This document shows, piece after piece, positions 59,441-64,000 of a DNA stretch of 64,000 nucleotides. The notes beneath the pieces were generated by a model, which ran no database searches, was not told where the DNA came from, and was given only the letters and a program-made list of their open reading frames with translations. A program made the position numbers and the translations under genes. Every line of letters starts with the position of its first letter. Within the stretch, counting starts at the first letter, position 1. The stretch is taken from the NCBI RefSeq assembly GCF_000204055.1, contig NW_006768789.1:670243-734242 (forward strand), read 5' to 3'. The DNA comes from Melampsora larici-populina 98AG31. Taxonomy: Eukaryota; Basidiomycota; Pucciniomycetes; Pucciniales; Melampsoraceae.

Positions 59441-59909
59441 TGAGGCTCAGGATCTGTTATGATGTTGTGTAGATGTCACTTTTTGTGTTATGTTTGTATT
59501 ACATCATAGCTTATATGCTAATACTTTTATCTATGTAAATAGTCTTATAACCTATTAGCATAGTTCATATATCTATTGTAGATTTGTTGTTAGATGGATT
59601 GGTTTTCTTCCTCACCTTTCCTATATGTTCTAACATCTTTCTTCTAGTGGGAATCCATTTTATCAGGTTATGAGTCCCACCTCGATGATTCTATAAGATA
59701 ATCACCTCAGAAAACCGTTTTGAAGTTCTCAAAAACCATTTCGATAAACTTCCGAAACCTTCTAGAAAACCTCAAGGAAAGGTCCGTCTGTGAATTCAGA
59801 CAATAAACTCAGTCGATTGATAATTCTCCAACAAACTTTAGCATGTACAGTCAACAAAGTACTGTATCAGTCATCTAGTTTACCACTTATTTTCATCTCG
59901 TGTGTCAAC

Positions 59910-62340
59910 ATGTCGATTCCAACTTCAACTGCTGGTGACAAGCTACCTGCTTCTTCTTCTTCTCGTCCTAAAAGCATCGGACAAACAAACACAGGTTCTC
60001 TTATTGAATCTAAGCCGCCTGTGGCTATATCGTATTCGAACAAACGATTGGAAGCCAGCGGAATTCAACCGTTGGAATCTCCAGGACCATCATCAAACTA
60101 TCATCAATGGCAGTTTGTGATGGGTACAATCATCCGGGGTTCGTCGTATGGATATGTCATCAAAGACATTCAGCCATATCCTTTGCCTGCAACTGAGGAG
60201 CATGATCAATGCAAAGTATCGGCTCTTATCCTTCAATATGTCAATCCTGCCAACTATGAATTCTTATCGCCTTATGAGGATGATCCTTGAAGACAATGGA
60301 GAGCTCTGCGTGAAGCGCATCAAGACGCTTCATCCGGATCAATAATGTATTGGCTAAAGAAAGTGGTTACCGCCAAGATGGGAGACAGTTTGATCACCGA
60401 ACAGCTTGAACTGATGTCTTCAGATTATCAATGTTTCAAGGCATTGGTCACTCCTAGCAAACCTCTTACCGCCAATACAATTTTTGCCACAGCAGTTAGT
60501 CTATCACTCACTTCCGACTGGCAACCAATTCTTGCTCCATTGTTACAACGTGATTTGGTATCTTCAACGACTATTCTTAAGGTTCTCAGAGAAGAAGCTA
60601 CTCGTTGTTCTATATCTTTGGAAGACGTTGAAATTATGGCATCTGTGAAGAATGGAAAGTCAAAGGATATTATGTGTACTCACTGTGAAAGATCTGGTCA
60701 TCTTATTGATGATTGTTGAATTTTAAAATCAAAATTAGAAAAGTATAAGATTTTAAAAGCTGAAAAATCAATTCCGGAGGTAGTTAAGCCAAAGTTGTCC
60801 AAAAATCAAATCAAAAGATCTAAGGCGGCAAAAGCAAAGGCTGCTGCAGCTTTTCAAATACATTCTGATTCGGAAGCTGCTATTGATATCAATTCTGAAA
60901 TATCTGCCGCTGCTAAAACTAAGGCATCATCAGGAAAAATCGACGCTTGGTTGGTAGACTTGGGAACTTCTCAAATCATGACTCTGTTCTCTGATGTTAT
61001 ATCCAACAAGAAATCAGATGATACGACCATAAGCTTGGCGAATGGAACGATTGTCAAATCTATTTCTAAAGGCTTTGTATCATTGCCATTTTTGGATCTT
61101 GATGACATTAAATCATTATATGTACCATCTCTCTCTGAACCACTTCTCTCGGTCTTGAAATTAGCCGACAAAAATATTTCAACTGTCTTCAATTCATCGA
61201 CTGTCTCTTTTGTTAAAAACTGCAAGATCTCTGGTGATGTGATTGGAACTGGTCAACGACATGGCAACTTATATTATCTCAACCAAGAGGTACATCATTC
61301 GAAATCTCCTGATCATACATCAAAAGCCATGGTCTCTGACGTTCACTTGTGGCATCTTAGAATTAATCATCCTGGCTATGCAGCTCTTAAACAAAAACTA
61401 TCTTCACTTAACATCAAAGTGGACGAGAAGGAGTTACGCAAGTTGCAAACTTGTAACATATGTATTCAAGGGAAAATGAGACATTGAAATATGTCAAGTC
61501 GTGCTGGTTGGAGATCTACTAAACCTCTGAGTGTAATCCATTCCGATGTATCGTCGTATTCTGTTGTATCTCAAAAAGGATTTAAATATTTTGTAACATT
61601 TATTGATGATTATACAAGATTTACTAAAATTTATTTAATGAAAACAAAAGATGAAGTTCTTTCAAAATTTAAATTATTCTTTAATGAGATGACAACTAAG
61701 GTTGATGGAGTGATTGCTGAGTTACGTTCTGACAATGGTACTGAATACATCAACAAAGAATTTAGTTTGTTCTGTTCACAGAATGGTATTACACAGACCA
61801 CTGGACCACCTGATTCGCCACAATTAAATGGTGTAGCTGAAAGGTGCAACAGGACAATTAAAGAAAAACTTTGTTGTTGTTTGATAGAATCAATGTTGCC
61901 GGATAGTTTTTGGGGGGATGCTTTAGAGTATGCAATTGAGACATTAAATAACATGCTGACAAGAACAAATGAAAAGTTTCAATCACCGATTTTGTTAATG
62001 GTTATTCATGAACGTCAAGAACATACCTTCCATGCATTTGGTTGTCAGGTATGGTTTCATGTTATAAAACCAAATTCAACGCTGAAACCACGAGCGCGTC
62101 ATGCTCTTTTTATTTCATATTTGAACAATAATGAAGAAGCTAGAGTTTGGGATACAGAAAAGAAGGTCGCTTTAAAAGCTACTTCTTTAGTATTTCTTGA
62201 TAAGGTATTTCCAGGATTAAAATCACCAAAGACTTGCGAACCAGGACCTTTTGGAACCAAAAAACTTCCATGGCCCACTTTGGATTCTGATGAACAAAAT
62301 ATATTGTCAAATCCAATCATGCTTGAATCAACAATGGGGA
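59910..62340 (+). mobile_element. Ty1/Copia retrotransposon, 5' part, interrupted
   Basis: One reading frame of about 810 codons runs from the ATG at 59910 to 62340, broken only by TGA codons at 60288, 60717 and 61485. Domains in order: a gag-like region, a CCHC zinc knuckle (CTHCERSGHLIDDC), a protease region with AWLVDLGTSQIMT (the usual Asp-Ser/Thr-Gly is Asp-Leu-Gly, so probably inactive), the HHCC integrase zinc motif (LWHLRINHPGY, CNICIQGKM), and the integrase core with HSDV, RSDNGTEY and GVAERCNRT. The order protease-integrase with no reverse transcriptase yet is typical of Copia. Reverse transcriptase, RNase H and the 3' LTR are missing because another element starts at about 62341. 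A TG-starting stretch from about 59457 may be the 5' LTR, but I could not confirm it. Confidence 0.9.
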
Positions 62341-64000
62341 GGGGGAATTTTACACCGAGTCATTTACACCGACTCTTTCGGTGTAAAAACAATCCGGTGT
62401 AAAATTCGAGAAAAGGGGGGGTATTTTCGAATTTTACACGTGTTTCAATTTTTTTTCGACTGTGTAAAAAAAAGCAGTGTAAAAAAAACAGTGTAAAACT
62501 CTTCTGCCCGGCCGTGATTTTTAATTTTACACTGGAAAATTTACACCGGAAAATGCTGTGCAAAAAAAAACAGTGTAAAAGTCTTGTGCCCAGGCCAAAG
62601 TTGAAATTTACACCGGATTTCTTACACCGAAGCGGGGCAAGCGGGTAATTTTACACCGGATTCCTTACACCGAATCACACTCCACTGTTCGATTCCCCCA
62701 TTCGACACATCCACTTCTCAACACTGACGGCCTTTTGTTCCGTCCTTGACCTTTTCTCACCACTCATAGCCGATCAACTCAAAAGCACACAAACTGCTCA
62801 GATTTAAAACCCCTTTCTACACCAGGAAGCGATTTTGCAATTACCATAATTGGAGGCTGTATTTAATCAGTTTCTAAAAAAACTCATGTTTAAGCTGCTG
62901 TGTTACTGAGCTGATCGTTTATCTTCTAAGATTGAGGGCCAAGTTACCAAGGATTGCCAAAGGTTGGAACTGTTTGCCACCACGTCTTTTTGGTTTGCTT
63001 GATTATTGCAGCAAACTATCAGAATGATTTGAGTCCTAAAAGCAAGCCCTGGTGGCATGCGCCGTGCTGCATTGTTTGTTGAGAAAGAGATTAACCGATC
63101 GTGCTAGAACAGTCACTCTGCATCATCACCCAGAGAAGAATCTAATGAAACTGTATCTTGTTATTTCTTTCATCTTTCTTGCTTATGCTTATGATCTTAC
63201 CGGAGAGACAGTTGTACCTTCTTGACCTTGATTTGACCATTGATGATCCAGCAGTACTCGGGAGTTTTGCTCCTTGTCGTTTCCGTGGTTCTACAATTCT
63301 ATAGTTCCTGTCACTCCTACTTCCGTCGCATCATCGGGCCCACCATGTCCACCACGGACAGTGAATGTAGTTCATATCAATTCAGAAACGACTCATTCGG
63401 AAGAAGCATATGTTCAAGTTACGTGAAGGCAGTACAGCGGGAATCCCACCTGCTCTATCACCTTCACCTATTTGACTTGGTAATGGTAATTGTTTAGCAG
63501 GAAAGATCATGAGTCACATTGTATTGATTTCTGTTCCTTTGATTAAACTTTCATCAGTTGTTAAAGTTTCCAAATCTCATAATTTCATGTGAAATTTAGT
63601 GATACCTTTGCTGGGTTTAGGAAAGACTTGCATGCCTCGAAAGGGGAATCGTTTAGCTGTTTTAAAATCATATACACTCTATGATCTTTCCCTACGTCTT
63701 TCTTCTTTCTGTCTTGTTGTTGAGGTTCAAACATCATAGTCTGGCGTAGGTCATGATAAGAGTGCCAGCAGGAAAACTTTTAATCGCGGAACAAACTACC
63801 AGTACTTTCAAGTCGGCTATGAGTGGTGAGAAAAGGTCAAGGACGGAACAAAAGGCCGTCAGTGTTGAGAAGTGGATGTGGCGAATGGGGGAATCGAACA
63901 GTGGAGTGTGATTCGGTGTAAAGAATCCGGTGTAAAATTACCCGTTTGCCCCGCTTCGGTGTAAGAAATCCGGTGTAAATTTCAACTTTGGCCTGGGCAC
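62341..64000. mobile_element. Long-inverted-repeat (MULE-like) non-autonomous element, cut by window end
   Basis: The left arm starts in a G-run at about 62341 (GGGGGAATTTTACACC) and extends to about 62773. Bases 63813-64000 are its inverted copy (matching 62586-62773 with about three differences), and the rest of the right arm should lie just beyond the window. The arms are packed with TTTACACCG / CGGTGTAAA motifs and a seven-G run. The interior (62774-63812) has no convincing gene; an 85-codon frame at 63240 has a hydrophobic start but no support. It has inserted into the Copia element. Arm length and motif style resemble the MULE at 27026-33032, so Mutator-like is the best guess; the target duplication cannot be seen. 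Confidence 0.75.

Noticed and set aside
59457..59860. 5' LTR of the Copia element
   Set aside because: A TG start exists, but the matching CA end, primer-binding site and second LTR cannot be seen because the 3' half is missing.
63240..63497. 85-codon ORF with hydrophobic start inside the terminal element
   Set aside because: It might look like a small secreted protein, but it lies in the interior of a non-autonomous element with no promoter, splice or family evidence.

Overview
This window looks like nuclear DNA of a filamentous basidiomycete, most likely a rust fungus (Pucciniales). The reasons are AT-rich intergenic DNA, genes broken by many short GT-AG introns (about 55-120 nt), a dense and varied load of transposable elements, two secreted proteins, and an expanded-family protein of a type I associate with rusts. 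The rust assignment is inference from style and gene content; the fungal assignment is firmer.

Layout. 1-9.3 kb is gene-poor and holds three small inverted-repeat elements (PIF/Harbinger-, hAT- and Tc1/mariner-like) with recognisable target-site duplications, a minisatellite and one copy of a 1.1-kb repeat. 9.4-18 kb carries three minus-strand host genes: an 11-exon carboxylesterase, a small single-pass membrane protein, and a 929-aa Uds1-domain coiled-coil protein. 19.5-21.2 kb encodes a predicted secreted protein. 23.5-26.7 kb encodes a kelch-type membrane protein. 27.0-33.0 kb is one 6,007-bp Mutator-like element with 162-bp inverted ends, a 9-bp duplication (ATATTCAAA) and an eight-exon transposase gene with a single in-frame TGA. 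34.4-49.0 kb is the host-gene core: a secreted Egh16/GAS1-like protein, adenylylsulfate kinase (MET14), a double PH-domain protein, a rust-type DNA-binding-like family protein, an ORT1-like mitochondrial carrier with a frameshift, and ribosomal protein eL14. 49-64 kb is a transposon graveyard: a palindromic element, an 815-bp CACTA-type element, decayed transposon-protein exons, a second copy of the 1.1-kb repeat, a DDE_3 transposase remnant and a Copia retrotransposon. The Copia element is cut at 62,340 by another long-inverted-repeat element that runs off the window.

The host genes are unrelated housekeeping or infection-type functions and do not form a pathway. MET14 (sulfate activation), ORT1 (mitochondrial ornithine export) and eL14 are independent. 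The most unusual properties are the co-residence of non-autonomous elements from five DNA-transposon superfamilies with readable target-site duplications, and the strong excess of TGA among premature stops in the transposon genes, which suggests CpG-type decay. I found no rRNA, convincing tRNA or CRISPR array.
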